Shown here one piece after another: positions 1-8,343 of a DNA stretch of 64,000 nucleotides. Where the stretch lies: assembly GCF_036013645.1 (NCBI RefSeq), contig NZ_CP107869.1, positions 8,308,001-8,372,000 of the forward strand, written 5' to 3'. Position 1 is the first letter of the stretch. The number at the start of each line of letters is the position of its first letter. The stretch is from Streptomyces sp. NBC_00490 (GTDB lineage: Bacteria > Actinomycetota > Actinomycetes > Streptomycetales > Streptomycetaceae). The notes beneath the pieces are model-generated. The model did not search any database and was not told where the DNA came from. It saw only the letters and a list, made by a program, of their open reading frames with translations. Both the position numbers and the translations under genes were made by a program.

Positions 1-5
1 CTTCC

Positions 6-1916
6 ATGGCGATCGTGACGACGATCCGACGTGAGGTACTGACGCTGCCCGCCGCGGAGCTGGGGCCCGACAACCCCCTGCCCCCGCTGCGGCCGCTCGA
101 CGAGCTCCACCGCGTCGACGACCGCGACGACCTGCCCCCGGACATGGCCCGCCAGATCGGCTACGGGCCCCTGCGCAGCCTGCTTCCCGTGCACCTGCGG
201 GACGGCTACGAGCGGGTGCGCGCGCCGCGCGGGATCGACGCCCTCGTGATCGAGAACGACCGGCTGCGGGCCACCGTGCTCCCCGGTCTCGGCGGCCGGA
301 TCGCCTCCCTCCTCCACAAGCCCTCCGACCGCGAACTCCTGTACCGCAACCCGGTGTTCCAGCCCGCCGCGATCGCCCTCAACGGCGCCTGGTTCTCCGG
401 CGGCATCGAATGGAACATCGGCGCCACCGGCCACACCACCCTCGCCTGCGCACCCCTGCACGCCGCCCGCGTCCCCGCCCCCGACGGCGGAGAGATGCTG
501 CGCCTGTGGGAGTGGGAACGGCTGCGCGACCTGCCCTTCCAGGTCGACCTCTGGCTGCCGGACGGCTCCGACTTCCTGTACGTCGGCGTCCGTATCCGCA
601 ATCCGCACGAGACGCCGGTGCCGACGTACTGGTGGTCCAACATCGCCGTTCCGGAGCGACGCCGGGTCCTCGCACCGGCCCAGGAGGCCTGGCATTTCGG
701 CTACGAGCGACGACTGCGGACGGTGCCCGTGCCGTCGTACGAGGAGATCCGGCAACTCCCGCACGCGGCCGACTACTTCTACGATATTCCCGACGCCCGG
801 CGCCGCTGGATCGCCGCCCTCGACGAGGACGGTCACGGACTGGTGCAGACGTCCACCGACGTACTGCGCGGACGCAAGCTGTTCGTCTGGGGGTCAGGGC
901 CGGGCGGGCGACGCTGGCAGGAATGGCTCACCGAACCCGGCACCGAAGGCTACTGCGAGATCCAGGCGGGCCTCGCCCGTACCCAGTTGGAGCACGTACG
1001 GCTGGAGCCGGAGAGCGAGGTGTCGTGGCTGGAGGCGTACGGGCCGCTGCACTCCACGGCACAGGCGGACAAGGCGGAGGAGCGGCTCGAAGCCGTCCTT
1101 CCGCGCGCCGACGTCGACGCCGCGTACGCCGCCTGGAAACCGCACGCCGACAACGCACCCGGCGAGATCCTGGCCACCGGCTCCGGCTGGGGCGCCCTCG
1201 AAGTGATGCGCGCCGACCTGAAGTTGCCCGGCACGCCGTTCGACGACAGCACCCTCGGCGAGGCGCAGGAACCCTGGCTGGAGCTGCTGCGGGCCGGAGC
1301 GCTGCCCGAGCCGCGAAGGGTGCGGCCGCCCGGCGGGACGCTCGTGGCCCCGCACTGGCGGGACATGCTGGAGACCGCGCCCGCGGGCCCGCACGGCGAG
1401 TACCACCTCGGCGTCGCCCAGTGGCACGCGGGCGACCGGGCGCAGGCGGTGCGGAGCTGGGAGCGGGCCCTTGAACTCGCCCCGTCCGTCTGGCCGTTGC
1501 TGCGCTGCCTGGCCGTTGCCGACCAGGAGGTCGGCAACCGTGAGCGGGCTGCCGAACGGTACGCCGAGGCCTTCGACGACCTGTGCCGGGAGCGGCGCGA
1601 CGCGGGGGAGGCCTGGACGGCGGCCACGGCCGCGCTCGGCCGCGAGGCCATCGAGGCGCTGCTCGCGGTGGGGCGTACGCGGGACGCCCGGTCGGTGTGG
1701 GCGCGGCTGCGTCCCGCGACGCGGGCCCGCGGGCGGTTCCGGTTCATCGAGGCCGGGCTGCTGGTCGCCGAGGGCAGGCGGGAAGAGGCGCGGGCCGTGT
1801 TCGAGGAGGGCTTCGAGGTCGCCGATCTGAGGGAAGGCGCGGAGGCCGTCGGGCGGCTGTGGGAGCGGGTCAGCGACGAACCGCTCCCGGACCGCTACGA
1901 CTTCCGTATGCGGTGA
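6..1916 (+). CDS. DUF5107 domain protein with C-terminal TPR repeats
   Basis: 636 aa. The first ~370 residues look like a DUF5107 beta-sandwich of the galactose-mutarotase type: an LPGLGGRIASL segment near residue 93, then a Trp- and Gly-rich stretch (GGIEWNIG). Residues ~460-600 carry TPR-like helices (GVAQWHAGDRAQAVRSWERAL). No signal peptide, so probably cytoplasmic. Relatives are annotated only as DUF5107; a sugar- or glycan-related role is inferred from the fold. The ATG lies 5 bases from the window edge, so its ribosome site cannot be seen and an earlier start is possible. It ends 7 bp before a convergent gene. Confidence 0.85.
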   Translation: MAIVTTIRREVLTLPAAELGPDNPLPPLRPLDELHRVDDRDDLPPDMARQIGYGPLRSLLPVHLRDGYERVRAPRGIDALVIENDRLRATVLPGLGGRIASLLHKPSDRELLYRNPVFQPAAIALNGAWFSGGIEWNIGATGHTTLACAPLHAARVPAPDGGEMLRLWEWERLRDLPFQVDLWLPDGSDFLYVGVRIRNPHETPVPTYWWSNIAVPERRRVLAPAQEAWHFGYERRLRTVPVPSYEEIRQLPHAADYFYDIPDARRRWIAALDEDGHGLVQTSTDVLRGRKLFVWGSGPGGRRWQEWLTEPGTEGYCEIQAGLARTQLEHVRLEPESEVSWLEAYGPLHSTAQADKAEERLEAVLPRADVDAAYAAWKPHADNAPGEILATGSGWGALEVMRADLKLPGTPFDDSTLGEAQEPWLELLRAGALPEPRRVRPPGGTLVAPHWRDMLETAPAGPHGEYHLGVAQWHAGDRAQAVRSWERALELAPSVWPLLRCLAVADQEVGNRERAAERYAEAFDDLCRERRDAGEAWTAATAALGREAIEALLAVGRTRDARSVWARLRPATRARGRFRFIEAGLLVAEGRREEARAVFEEGFEVADLREGAEAVGRLWERVSDEPLPDRYDFRMR

Positions 1917-1923
1917 CCCCGGT

Positions 1924-2271
1924 CTACGCCCGCCGGTCCACGTACTCGTAGACCGCTCCGTCCGGATGCATCGCGATCAGATTGCGTCCGGCCGGTGTCC
2001 CCACCGGTCCCGCGATGACGTGCGCGCCCAGTTCGGTCAGTACCCGATGGGCTTCGTCCACGTCCTTGACGGCGATCGTGGCCGCGACCTTGCGCAGGAT
2101 CTCCAACTCCGCCTCGGGACCGCTCATCAGGAGGAAGCAGCCCACGGCTGCCACCTGGACCCCGCCGCGCTCGAAGCGCAGGGCCGGGCCGCCGGCCAGG
2201 CGTTCGTAGAAGGGGACCGCGGTCTCCAGGTCGTCGACGCAGACACGCAGCGTGGCTCCCAGAATGTCCAT
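1924..2271 (-). CDS. VOC (glyoxalase/bleomycin-resistance fold) family protein
   Basis: 115 aa from the ATG at 2271. The upstream in-frame extension (RVRRPGCGDRVK...) looks non-coding, so I chose this start. It begins with the typical first beta strand and helix (ATLRVCVDDLETAVPFYERL) and ends with HPDGAVYEYVD, which matches the last strand carrying a metal-ligand Glu. A single VOC module usually dimerises. The substrate cannot be told from sequence. It is monocistronic and convergent with the DUF5107 gene. Confidence 0.82.
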   Translation of the reverse strand: MDILGATLRVCVDDLETAVPFYERLAGGPALRFERGGVQVAAVGCFLLMSGPEAELEILRKVAATIAVKDVDEAHRVLTELGAHVIAGPVGTPAGRNLIAMHPDGAVYEYVDRRA

Positions 2272-2368
2272 GCGGACGAGCCTAATAGCGGCGGCCGGGG
2301 CAGGAGATCGTTTCACGCGATCCCCGCACCCCGGCCGCCGGACACGCATGCCTCAGTGGGTCAGTGGG

Positions 2369-2917
2369 TCAGCCCATGGCCTTGCGCACGATGTCCCGTG
2401 TGCGGTCGACGACGGCCGCGACCGGGCCCACCGCCACGTTCTTGACCGCGCTGTCGGTGCCCGGGTGCGGGCGGGTCGGCGCCAGGGCCTCGGCGGCCTG
2501 CACGGCACGGGCCAGGTTCTCCAGCCTGCCGCGGTCGGCGACCTTGTGGAAGTGCGCGAACTCGTGACGCTCCTCGTTCGCGGCGTGCGTGAGCACGTCC
2601 TCGCGCAGAGCCGCGAACCTGTCGAGGAACTCGGCCGAGTCGGGGTCCATGTCGTCCAGTTCGGACAGCACCCGCTTGGCCTTCTCCTCCTCCTCGATCC
2701 GGTCCTTGACGACGAGTTCACCGCCGTCGATGTTCTTGCGGGCGAAGGGATGGACGACCTCTTCCTCAGCGGTCTCGTGCACCGCGAGGAGGCGGACGAG
2801 GTCATGGAAGGCATGCTTCCGTTCGTCGCCCTTGGTGGCCGCCACCTCGTCGAGCAGTTCTCGGATCCTGGTGTGCTGCGCCTTGAGCAGCTCCACTACG
2901 TCGGTGCGCTCGGTCAT
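2369..2917 (-). CDS. Hemerythrin-like HHE cation-binding domain protein
   Basis: 182 aa, mostly helical. Metal-ligand-type motifs are visible: QHTRIRELLDE near residue 14, HETAEEEVVHPF near residues 46-58, and HAANEERHEFAHF near residues 109-122. This His/Glu pattern fits a di-iron HHE four-helix bundle that could sense or store O2, NO or iron. The last ~50 residues are a less conserved extension. AGGAGG lies about 14 bases before the ATG with a second purine run nearer. It is divergent from the holin-like gene. HHE proteins in actinobacteria are often stress-induced; nothing here proves a ligand. Confidence 0.88.
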   Translation of the reverse strand: MTERTDVVELLKAQHTRIRELLDEVAATKGDERKHAFHDLVRLLAVHETAEEEVVHPFARKNIDGGELVVKDRIEEEEKAKRVLSELDDMDPDSAEFLDRFAALREDVLTHAANEERHEFAHFHKVADRGRLENLARAVQAAEALAPTRPHPGTDSAVKNVAVGPVAAVVDRTRDIVRKAMG

Positions 2918-2982
2918 CCTCTTCTCTTCTTCCTCCTGTAGGGGTGCGTTGCGTTGCCGTACGGGTGGCCGTGACGGACCGC

Positions 2983-3007
2983 GTTATGCGTACGGGTGTA
3001 CGGGTAC
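2983..3007 (+). promoter_or_regulatory. Candidate SigB-type promoter for the holin-like gene
   Basis: GTTA at 2983-2986, a 15-base spacer, then GGGTAC at 3002-3007. This resembles the Streptomyces SigB consensus GNNT-N14-16-GGGTAY but is not a strict match (GTTA for GNNT). Transcription would begin near 3014, almost at the ATG at 3017, which would explain the absence of a ribosome site. The -10 lies in the palindrome ACGGGTACCCGT. Confidence 0.4.
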
Positions 3008-3016
3008 CCGTCGGCC

Positions 3017-3499
3017 ATGGACCGCTTGGATCATCTTGAGCATCTGGACAAGCACCTGGTCGAGGAGTTGGCCCAGGTGACGCGCGAGACCGTACGCGAG
3101 GAACTGCGCGAGCAGACGCGCAAGCAGCGCCGCAAGGCCATGCTGTACGCCGCGTCCGGCGCCGTCGCCCTCTACGCGGGCGCCGCCCTGGCGCTGGCCG
3201 TGGGGCTCGCTCTCGCCCTCGGCCTGCCGGACTGGGCCGCCGCGCTGATCACCGCGGCGATCCTCGGGGTGGCCGCCTATGTGCTGCGCGGCGCCGCCCG
3301 GCCGTCCCGGCCCACGCCGGAGGGCGACCACGTCATCGGTGGCAGGGCACCGGCCACCCCGCCCGGCGGGACCGGCATGCCGTACCCGCCGGTGCCGCCC
3401 GTCGCGCCCGGCGTGGGCACACCGGCGGCCGGGACGCCCGGCCCCGGCGTACCGCCGCGTCCCGACGACAACCCCGAGCAGCCGCACCACCGGGGCTGA
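3017..3499 (+). CDS. Small phage-holin-family-like membrane protein
   Basis: 160 aa from the ATG at 3017. A charged, helical N-terminus (LEHLDKHLVEELAQ, then REELREQTRKQRRK) is followed by two membrane segments at about residues 41-69 and 73-90, then a Pro/Gly-rich tail of ~70 residues. This matches the actinobacterial phage-holin-family (DUF1469-like) membrane proteins, which are cellular proteins and not lysis genes. An in-frame GTG at 2996 exists, but neither start has a clear ribosome site. The SDR follows 6 bp downstream and is probably co-transcribed. Confidence 0.72.
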   Translation: MDRLDHLEHLDKHLVEELAQVTRETVREELREQTRKQRRKAMLYAASGAVALYAGAALALAVGLALALGLPDWAAALITAAILGVAAYVLRGAARPSRPTPEGDHVIGGRAPATPPGGTGMPYPPVPPVAPGVGTPAAGTPGPGVPPRPDDNPEQPHHRG

Positions 3500-3505
3500 C
3501 GCGCG

Positions 3506-4546
3506 GTGGAAGGACTGCGGAACGCCCTGCCCCGTCACCGTCGGGGCAGGGCCGTCGTGGTGACCGGGGCCAGCGGCGGCGTGGGACGGGCCACGGCCCT
3601 GGCCTTCGCCGCCCGTGGCGACCGGGTCGCCCTGCTGGCCCGCGGACGCGAGGGCCTCGCCGCGACGGCGGACGAGGTGCGGCGCGCCGGAGGTGAGGCG
3701 CTCGTCGTCAGCGTGGACATGGCCGACGCCAAGGCGGTCGACGACGCGGCGCAGAAGGTCGTCGACGCGTTCGGGCACATCGACGTGTGGGTCAACAACG
3801 CCTTCGCCGGGATCTTCGCGCCGTTCACGGAGATCACCCCGGACGAGTTCCGCCGGGTGACCGAAGTGACGTACCTGGGCTATGTGTTCGGCACCCGGGC
3901 CGCGCTGCGGCACATGCTGCCGCGCGACCGGGGCACGATCGTGCAGGTCGGCTCGGCGCTCGCGTACCGCGGGATTCCGCTGCAGTCGGCGTACTGCGGT
4001 GCCAAGCACGCCATCCAGGGCTTCAACGAGTCGCTGCGCTGCGAGTTGCTGCATGCGCGCAGCGGTGTCCGTACGACGATGGTGCAGCTGCCCGCCGTCA
4101 ACACCCCGCAGTTCGACTGGGTGTTGAGCCGGATGCCGGGGCAGGCCCGGCCCGTCGCACCGGTGTACCAGCCGGAGGTGGCGGCCCGCGCGGTCGTGCA
4201 CGCGGCCGCTCATGGACGGCGGCGGGAGTACTGGGTGGGCGGCTCCACGGCGGCGACGCTGATCGCCAATGCCGTGCTGCCCGGAGTGCTGGACCGCTAT
4301 CTGGCGCGGACCGCGTTCGAGGCACAGCAGGACGAGGGGGCGCACGGCGCCACCGCGAACCTGTGGAGCCCGGCCGACGGCCCGCACGGTCACGACTTCG
4401 GGGCGCACGGGCGCTTCGACGAGGAGTCCCGTCCGGTCAGCCGGCAGGAGTGGATGTCCCTCCGGCGGGGTCAGGTGGGGAAGGTTCTCGTGGTGGGTGC
4501 GAGCGCGCTCGCGGCCCGCAGGCTCGCCCGTCTCGTACGGCGTTGA
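3506..4546 (+). CDS. SDR family oxidoreductase (long, with C-terminal extension)
   Basis: 346 aa from a GTG. It has a Rossmann cofactor motif TGASGGVG (residues 20-27), NNA at 97-99, and a catalytic triad Ser150, Tyr163, Lys167 (YCGAK). After the ~250-residue core it carries an extension of ~90 residues ending in a hydrophobic/basic stretch (VLVVGASALAARRLARLVRR) that could touch the membrane. Such extended SDRs are common in actinobacteria; the substrate is unknown. It follows the holin-like gene by 6 bp and converges on the enolase-superfamily gene 15 bp away. Confidence 0.88.
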   Translation: MEGLRNALPRHRRGRAVVVTGASGGVGRATALAFAARGDRVALLARGREGLAATADEVRRAGGEALVVSVDMADAKAVDDAAQKVVDAFGHIDVWVNNAFAGIFAPFTEITPDEFRRVTEVTYLGYVFGTRAALRHMLPRDRGTIVQVGSALAYRGIPLQSAYCGAKHAIQGFNESLRCELLHARSGVRTTMVQLPAVNTPQFDWVLSRMPGQARPVAPVYQPEVAARAVVHAAAHGRRREYWVGGSTAATLIANAVLPGVLDRYLARTAFEAQQDEGAHGATANLWSPADGPHGHDFGAHGRFDEESRPVSRQEWMSLRRGQVGKVLVVGASALAARRLARLVRR

Positions 4547-4561
4547 ACACGACGTACGGCC

Positions 4562-5659
4562 TCAGGCGACCCTGAACTCCCTTGCCTCCTCCACCCTTAG
4601 CGTCAGCCCGTGACCGATGCCCGTCACCGGCGTGACCGTACCGCCCGTCGGATCCATCGCCCCGTCGAACAGCATCGACTCGATGCGGACGTGGTCGTGG
4701 AACCACTCGATGTGGCGGAGGTTGGGGACGCAGGCGGCGGCCGCGGCGTGGACGTGCGGGGCGCAGTGGGTGGAGACCTCCAGGCCGTGGGCCTGGGCCA
4801 GCGCGGCGGCGCGCAGGAACTCCGTCAGGCCGCCGCAGCGGGTGGCGTCGATCTGGAGGCAGTCGACGGCTCCGGCGGCGATCATGCGGGCGAAGTAGGG
4901 GAGGTCGTAGCCGTATTCGCCCGCCGTCACATCGCACACCACCGCGTCCCGCACCAGGCGCAGTCCCGTCAGGTCGTCCGACGACACCGGTTCCTCGAAC
5001 CAGCCCACACCCAGCTCGGCGAGCACCCCGCCGACCCGGACCGCCTGCTTGCGGGTGTACGCGCCGTTGGCGTCGACGTACAACTCCGCGCGGGAGCCGA
5101 TGACTTGACGCGCCGCACGGACCCGGGCCAGATCACGCGGGACCGCCCGGCCCCAGCTCTCGCCGATCTTGATCTTCACCCGGGGGATCTGCTGCCCGTG
5201 CACCCACCCGCCCAGCTGGGCGGCCATATGTGTGTCGTCGTACGTGGTGAAGCCGCCGCTGCCGTAGACCGGGACCCGGCGGCGGGCGGCGCCCAGCAGC
5301 CCGGTGAGGGGGACCTCCAGGAGGCGGGCCTTGAGGTCCCACAGGGCGATGTCCAGGGCCGAGATCGCACCGGCGGCGATGCCCTGGCGGCCGGCGTTCC
5401 GCACCGACCTGCACATCGCGTCGTGCACGGCGGGGATGTCCAGCGCGTCGCGGCCCTCCACCAGCGGGGCCAGCTGTCCGCGCAGGAAGTCGCCGACCGC
5501 CCGCGGGCCGTACGTCCAGCCGGTGCCGGTCGCGTCGCCCGCGGTCACCTCGGTGACCACCATGGTCGTGGCATCCCAGGCCAGGGTGCCGTCGGCCTCG
5601 GGGGCGTCGGTCGGCACCGTGTAGACGGACACCGCCGGGAGCCGCAGCTTCATCGTCAT
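4562..5659 (-). CDS. Enolase-superfamily (mandelate racemase-like) enzyme
   Basis: 365 aa. It is a two-domain enolase-superfamily protein: an N-terminal capping domain, then a barrel with KIKIG (K-x-K general base motif), VDANGAY (metal Asp), FEEP (metal Glu), GEYGYD (third acidic ligand) and a His near STHCAPHVH. These proteins abstract a proton alpha to a carboxylate, as sugar-acid dehydratases or racemases; the exact substrate is not readable. The ATG at 5659 overlaps the stop of the upstream F420-type oxidoreductase by 4 bases, so the two are translationally coupled and may share a pathway. Confidence 0.88.
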   Translation of the reverse strand: MTMKLRLPAVSVYTVPTDAPEADGTLAWDATTMVVTEVTAGDATGTGWTYGPRAVGDFLRGQLAPLVEGRDALDIPAVHDAMCRSVRNAGRQGIAAGAISALDIALWDLKARLLEVPLTGLLGAARRRVPVYGSGGFTTYDDTHMAAQLGGWVHGQQIPRVKIKIGESWGRAVPRDLARVRAARQVIGSRAELYVDANGAYTRKQAVRVGGVLAELGVGWFEEPVSSDDLTGLRLVRDAVVCDVTAGEYGYDLPYFARMIAAGAVDCLQIDATRCGGLTEFLRAAALAQAHGLEVSTHCAPHVHAAAAACVPNLRHIEWFHDHVRIESMLFDGAMDPTGGTVTPVTGIGHGLTLRVEEAREFRVA

Positions 5660-6615
5660 GTCTGCTGCAGCTGGGGCAGCACCTTGGTGCGGTAGAAGTC
5701 GAAGAAGCCGCGCTGGTCGGGGCCGATCTGGTTGACGTAGACCCGGTCGAAACCGGCGTCGGCGAACGCGGACAGTGCCGCCACGTGCTCGTCGACGTCG
5801 TCCCCGCACACCGCCTTCTCACGCACCGTCTCCTCGGTCACCAGCGGCTGGAGCTGTTCGAAGTGGCGCGGCGAGGGCAGGATCTGGGCCATCTCACCGG
5901 GCAGGAACTGATTCCCCCACAGCCGGTGCACGGTCCGTACGGCCTCCTCGCGGTCCGTGCCCCAGCAGACCTTGGTCCCGCCGCTGACCAGCTTGGCGCC
6001 CCCGCCGCCCTTGCGGAACTGGGCCACCATCGACTCGTCCGGCGTCATCGTGATGTAGCCGTCGCCCACCCGGGCCGCGAGCGAGGTCGCCGCCGGGCCG
6101 AAACCGGAGATGTCGATGGGGACGGGCTGGTCGGGGACCGTGTAGAGGCGGGCGTTCTCCACCGTGTAGTGGGTGCCGTGGTGGTTGACCTCCTCGCCGG
6201 TGAAGAGCCGGCGCATGATCTGGATCGACTCCTCCAGCATCTCCAGCCGGATGTGCGCGGGCGGCCAGACGTGGCCCAGGATGTGCTCGTTGAGAGCCTC
6301 GCCGCTGCCCACCCCCAGCCGGAAGCGGCCCTCCGTCATCACCGCCGTCGTCGCCGCGGCCTGCGCCACGACCGCCGGGTGCGTGCGCACGGTCGGGCAG
6401 GTCACCGCCGTCTCCACGGGCAGCGACACCGCCTCCGAGAGCGCGCCGAGGACCGACCAGACGAACGGGCTCTGGCCCTGGGCGTCGTTCCACGGGTGGA
6501 AGTGGTCCGAGATCCACAGCGAGCGGAACCCGGCCTGCTCGGCCATCCTCGCCTGCTCGACGAGATCCGCGGGGCCGAACTCCTCGCAGGACAGGAAGTA
6601 GCCGTACTCGGGCAT
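5656..6615 (-). CDS. LLM-class F420-dependent oxidoreductase
   Basis: 319 aa, the usual length for the luciferase-like F420 family. It shows the (beta/alpha)8 features ISDHFHPW near residue 37, a TEGRFRLGVGSG segment near residue 105 and a conserved C-terminal VNQIGPDQ. These enzymes pass hydride to or from coenzyme F420 in the cytoplasm; the substrate is unknown, although several relatives act on glucose-6-phosphate or related alcohols. The start at 6615 has a GGAGG site 7 bases upstream. It leads the two-gene unit with the enolase-superfamily enzyme and sits behind a strong SigB-type promoter match at 6655-6678. Confidence 0.88.
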   Translation of the reverse strand: MPEYGYFLSCEEFGPADLVEQARMAEQAGFRSLWISDHFHPWNDAQGQSPFVWSVLGALSEAVSLPVETAVTCPTVRTHPAVVAQAAATTAVMTEGRFRLGVGSGEALNEHILGHVWPPAHIRLEMLEESIQIMRRLFTGEEVNHHGTHYTVENARLYTVPDQPVPIDISGFGPAATSLAARVGDGYITMTPDESMVAQFRKGGGGAKLVSGGTKVCWGTDREEAVRTVHRLWGNQFLPGEMAQILPSPRHFEQLQPLVTEETVREKAVCGDDVDEHVAALSAFADAGFDRVYVNQIGPDQRGFFDFYRTKVLPQLQQT

Positions 6616-6654
6616 GGGTGCCTCCGGTGGTTCCACGAACGGGACGCGGTCCGG

Positions 6655-6678
6655 GTACCCGGTGGCATCCACGGAAAC
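6655..6678 (-). promoter_or_regulatory. SigB-type promoter for the F420 oxidoreductase operon
   Basis: On the minus strand the sequence reads GTTT, 14 bases, GGGTAC, an exact match to the Streptomyces SigB-type consensus. The -35 is at 6678-6675 and the -10 at 6660-6655. Expected initiation near 6648 gives a leader of ~33 bases that contains the GGAGG site. I infer stress-sigma control of the operon. Confidence 0.62.
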
Positions 6679-6686
6679 CGGCACAC

Positions 6687-6710
6687 GTTTGGGCCCCCTG
6701 ACCAGGGTTA
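6687..6710 (+). promoter_or_regulatory. Weak SigB-like promoter candidate for the NADH dehydrogenase operon
   Basis: GTTT at 6687-6690, a 14-base spacer, then GGGTTA at 6705-6710. The -10 deviates from GGGTAY at the last two positions. It lies back to back with the minus-strand SigB-type promoter and 44 bases before the GTG start at 6754. Confidence 0.3.
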
Positions 6711-6753
6711 CGCGGAAGGCTCCCGAGGTACGCGACAGCCCCGGAGGCGCACT

Positions 6754-8343
6754 GTGAGTCGACCCCGCATCGTGATCGTCGGCGCCGGTTTCGCCGGGTA
6801 CCGGACGGCCCGCACCCTGTCCCGGCTCACCCGGCACAAGGCCGAGATCACCCTGCTCAACCCGACCGACTACTTCCTGTACCTGCCCCTGCTGCCCCAG
6901 GTCGCCGCCGGCGTCCTGGAGCCGCGCCGGGTCACCGTGTCCCTCTCGGGCACGCTGCCCGGGGTGCGCCTGGTGCTCGGCGAGGCCGACGGCATCGACC
7001 TGGACGAGCGCACCGTGCACTACACGGACCCCGAGGGCGGTGTCGGCACGCTGCCCTACGACCGGCTGGTGATCGCCGTCGGCAGCGTCAACAAACTCCT
7101 GCCGATCCCCGGCGTCGCCGAGCACGCGCACGGGTTCCGGGGGCTGCCCGAGGCGCTGTATCTGCGCGATCACGTCACCCGGCAGATGGAACTCGCGGGC
7201 GGTGCGAAGGACAGCGCCGCCCGCAGTACGTTCGTGGTGGTCGGCGCCGGTTACACCGGTACCGAGGTCGCCGCGCACGGGCAGATGTACACGGACGCCC
7301 AGGCGCGCAGGCGCCCGCCACGGGACGGGGTGAAGCCGCGCTGGCTGCTGCTCGACGTCGCGCCGCGCGTTCTGCCCGAGATGGACGAACGGCTCTCCCG
7401 CACCGCCGACCGGGTGCTGCGGGAGCGGGGCGTCGACGTCCGCATGGGGACCTCCGTGAAGGAGGCCACGCAGGACGGAGTCCTGCTGACCGACGGGGAG
7501 TTCGTCGAGACGCGGACGCTGGTGTGGTGCGTCGGCGTACGGCCCGATCCGCTGGTGGAGGGTGTCGGGCAGCCCCTGGAGCGGGGGCGGCTGATCGTCG
7601 ATCCGTACCTCCAGGTGCCGGGCCGGCCCGAGGTGTTCGCCTGCGGGGACGCGGCCGCGGTGCCCGATCTCAACGACCCCGGTTCCTTCACCCCGATGAC
7701 TGCGCAGCATGCCTGGCGGCACGGACAGGTCGCGGCCCGGAACGTCGCCGCGTCGCTGGGGATCGGCGACCGCCGCGCGTACCGCCACCGTGACCTGGGC
7801 TTCGTCGTCGACCTCGGCGGCGCCAAGGCCGCGGCCAACCCGCTGGGCGTTCCGCTGCCCGGACCGCTGGCCGGCCTTGTCACCCGCGGCTACCACCTCG
7901 CGGCGATGCCCGGCAACCGGGTCCGGGTCGCCGCGGACTGGCTGCTGGACTCCGTACTCCCGCGCCAGGCCGTGCAGCTGGGGCTCGTCCGGTCCTGGTC
8001 GGTGCCGTTGGACACGGCGTCGCCGGAACTGGCACGGGTGCCGGGGCGGCCCGAGCGGGGGCCGGACGCGAGCGCACAGGAGCTCGTGGCGGACCGCCCC
8101 GCCGAGAAGCCCGCGCAGAGCGCCGCGAGCGAGGGACTCACCGGGAACGGAGGGACCGCCGAGCCCGCCAAGGGCCGGCCCGGCGGCGAACCCGCGAAGA
8201 ACCAGCCGGGCGGCGAACCGGCCAGGAACCAGCCCGGCGGCGAGCCCGCCGCGAACCCCGGCCCCGGCCCGGACACCGACACCGCCCCCGGCCCCGCCAA
8301 GCGCCCCGACCGCCCCGCCACCCCCGCAGAGGGAGACTCATGA
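6754..8343 (+). CDS. Type II NADH dehydrogenase (NDH-2-like FAD oxidoreductase)
   Basis: 529 aa from a GTG with CCGGAGG upstream. An N-terminal FAD-binding GAGFAG motif (residues 8-13), a second dinucleotide motif VGAGYTGTE near residue 162, and the C-terminal FAD contact CGDAAAVPDL are visible. NDH-2 enzymes pass electrons from NADH to menaquinone at the inner membrane face without pumping protons. The family normally ends near residue 430; this one adds ~90 Pro/Gly/Ala-rich residues with three 9-residue repeats. Its stop overlaps the transketolase ATG by 4 bases. Confidence 0.88.
   Translation: MSRPRIVIVGAGFAGYRTARTLSRLTRHKAEITLLNPTDYFLYLPLLPQVAAGVLEPRRVTVSLSGTLPGVRLVLGEADGIDLDERTVHYTDPEGGVGTLPYDRLVIAVGSVNKLLPIPGVAEHAHGFRGLPEALYLRDHVTRQMELAGGAKDSAARSTFVVVGAGYTGTEVAAHGQMYTDAQARRRPPRDGVKPRWLLLDVAPRVLPEMDERLSRTADRVLRERGVDVRMGTSVKEATQDGVLLTDGEFVETRTLVWCVGVRPDPLVEGVGQPLERGRLIVDPYLQVPGRPEVFACGDAAAVPDLNDPGSFTPMTAQHAWRHGQVAARNVAASLGIGDRRAYRHRDLGFVVDLGGAKAAANPLGVPLPGPLAGLVTRGYHLAAMPGNRVRVAADWLLDSVLPRQAVQLGLVRSWSVPLDTASPELARVPGRPERGPDASAQELVADRPAEKPAQSAASEGLTGNGGTAEPAKGRPGGEPAKNQPGGEPARNQPGGEPAANPGPGPDTDTAPGPAKRPDRPATPAEGDS
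8179..8259 (+). repeat. Three 27-bp in-frame tandem repeats
   Basis: Units at 8179-8205, 8206-8232 and 8233-8259 encode PGGEPAKNQ, PGGEPARNQ and PGGEPAANP. They lie in the disordered C-terminal tail of the NADH dehydrogenase. Third-base differences show the copies have been kept as protein repeats and are not a fresh slippage product. Confidence 0.85.

Noticed and set aside
5785..6753. An N-terminal extension of ~320 codons on the NADH dehydrogenase
   Set aside because: The extension is antisense to the F420 oxidoreductase. The GTG at 6754 has GGAGG and starts exactly at the FAD motif.
8179..8259. Possible CRISPR-like array
   Set aside because: The repeats are contiguous, in frame, and have no spacers; they encode a protein tail.
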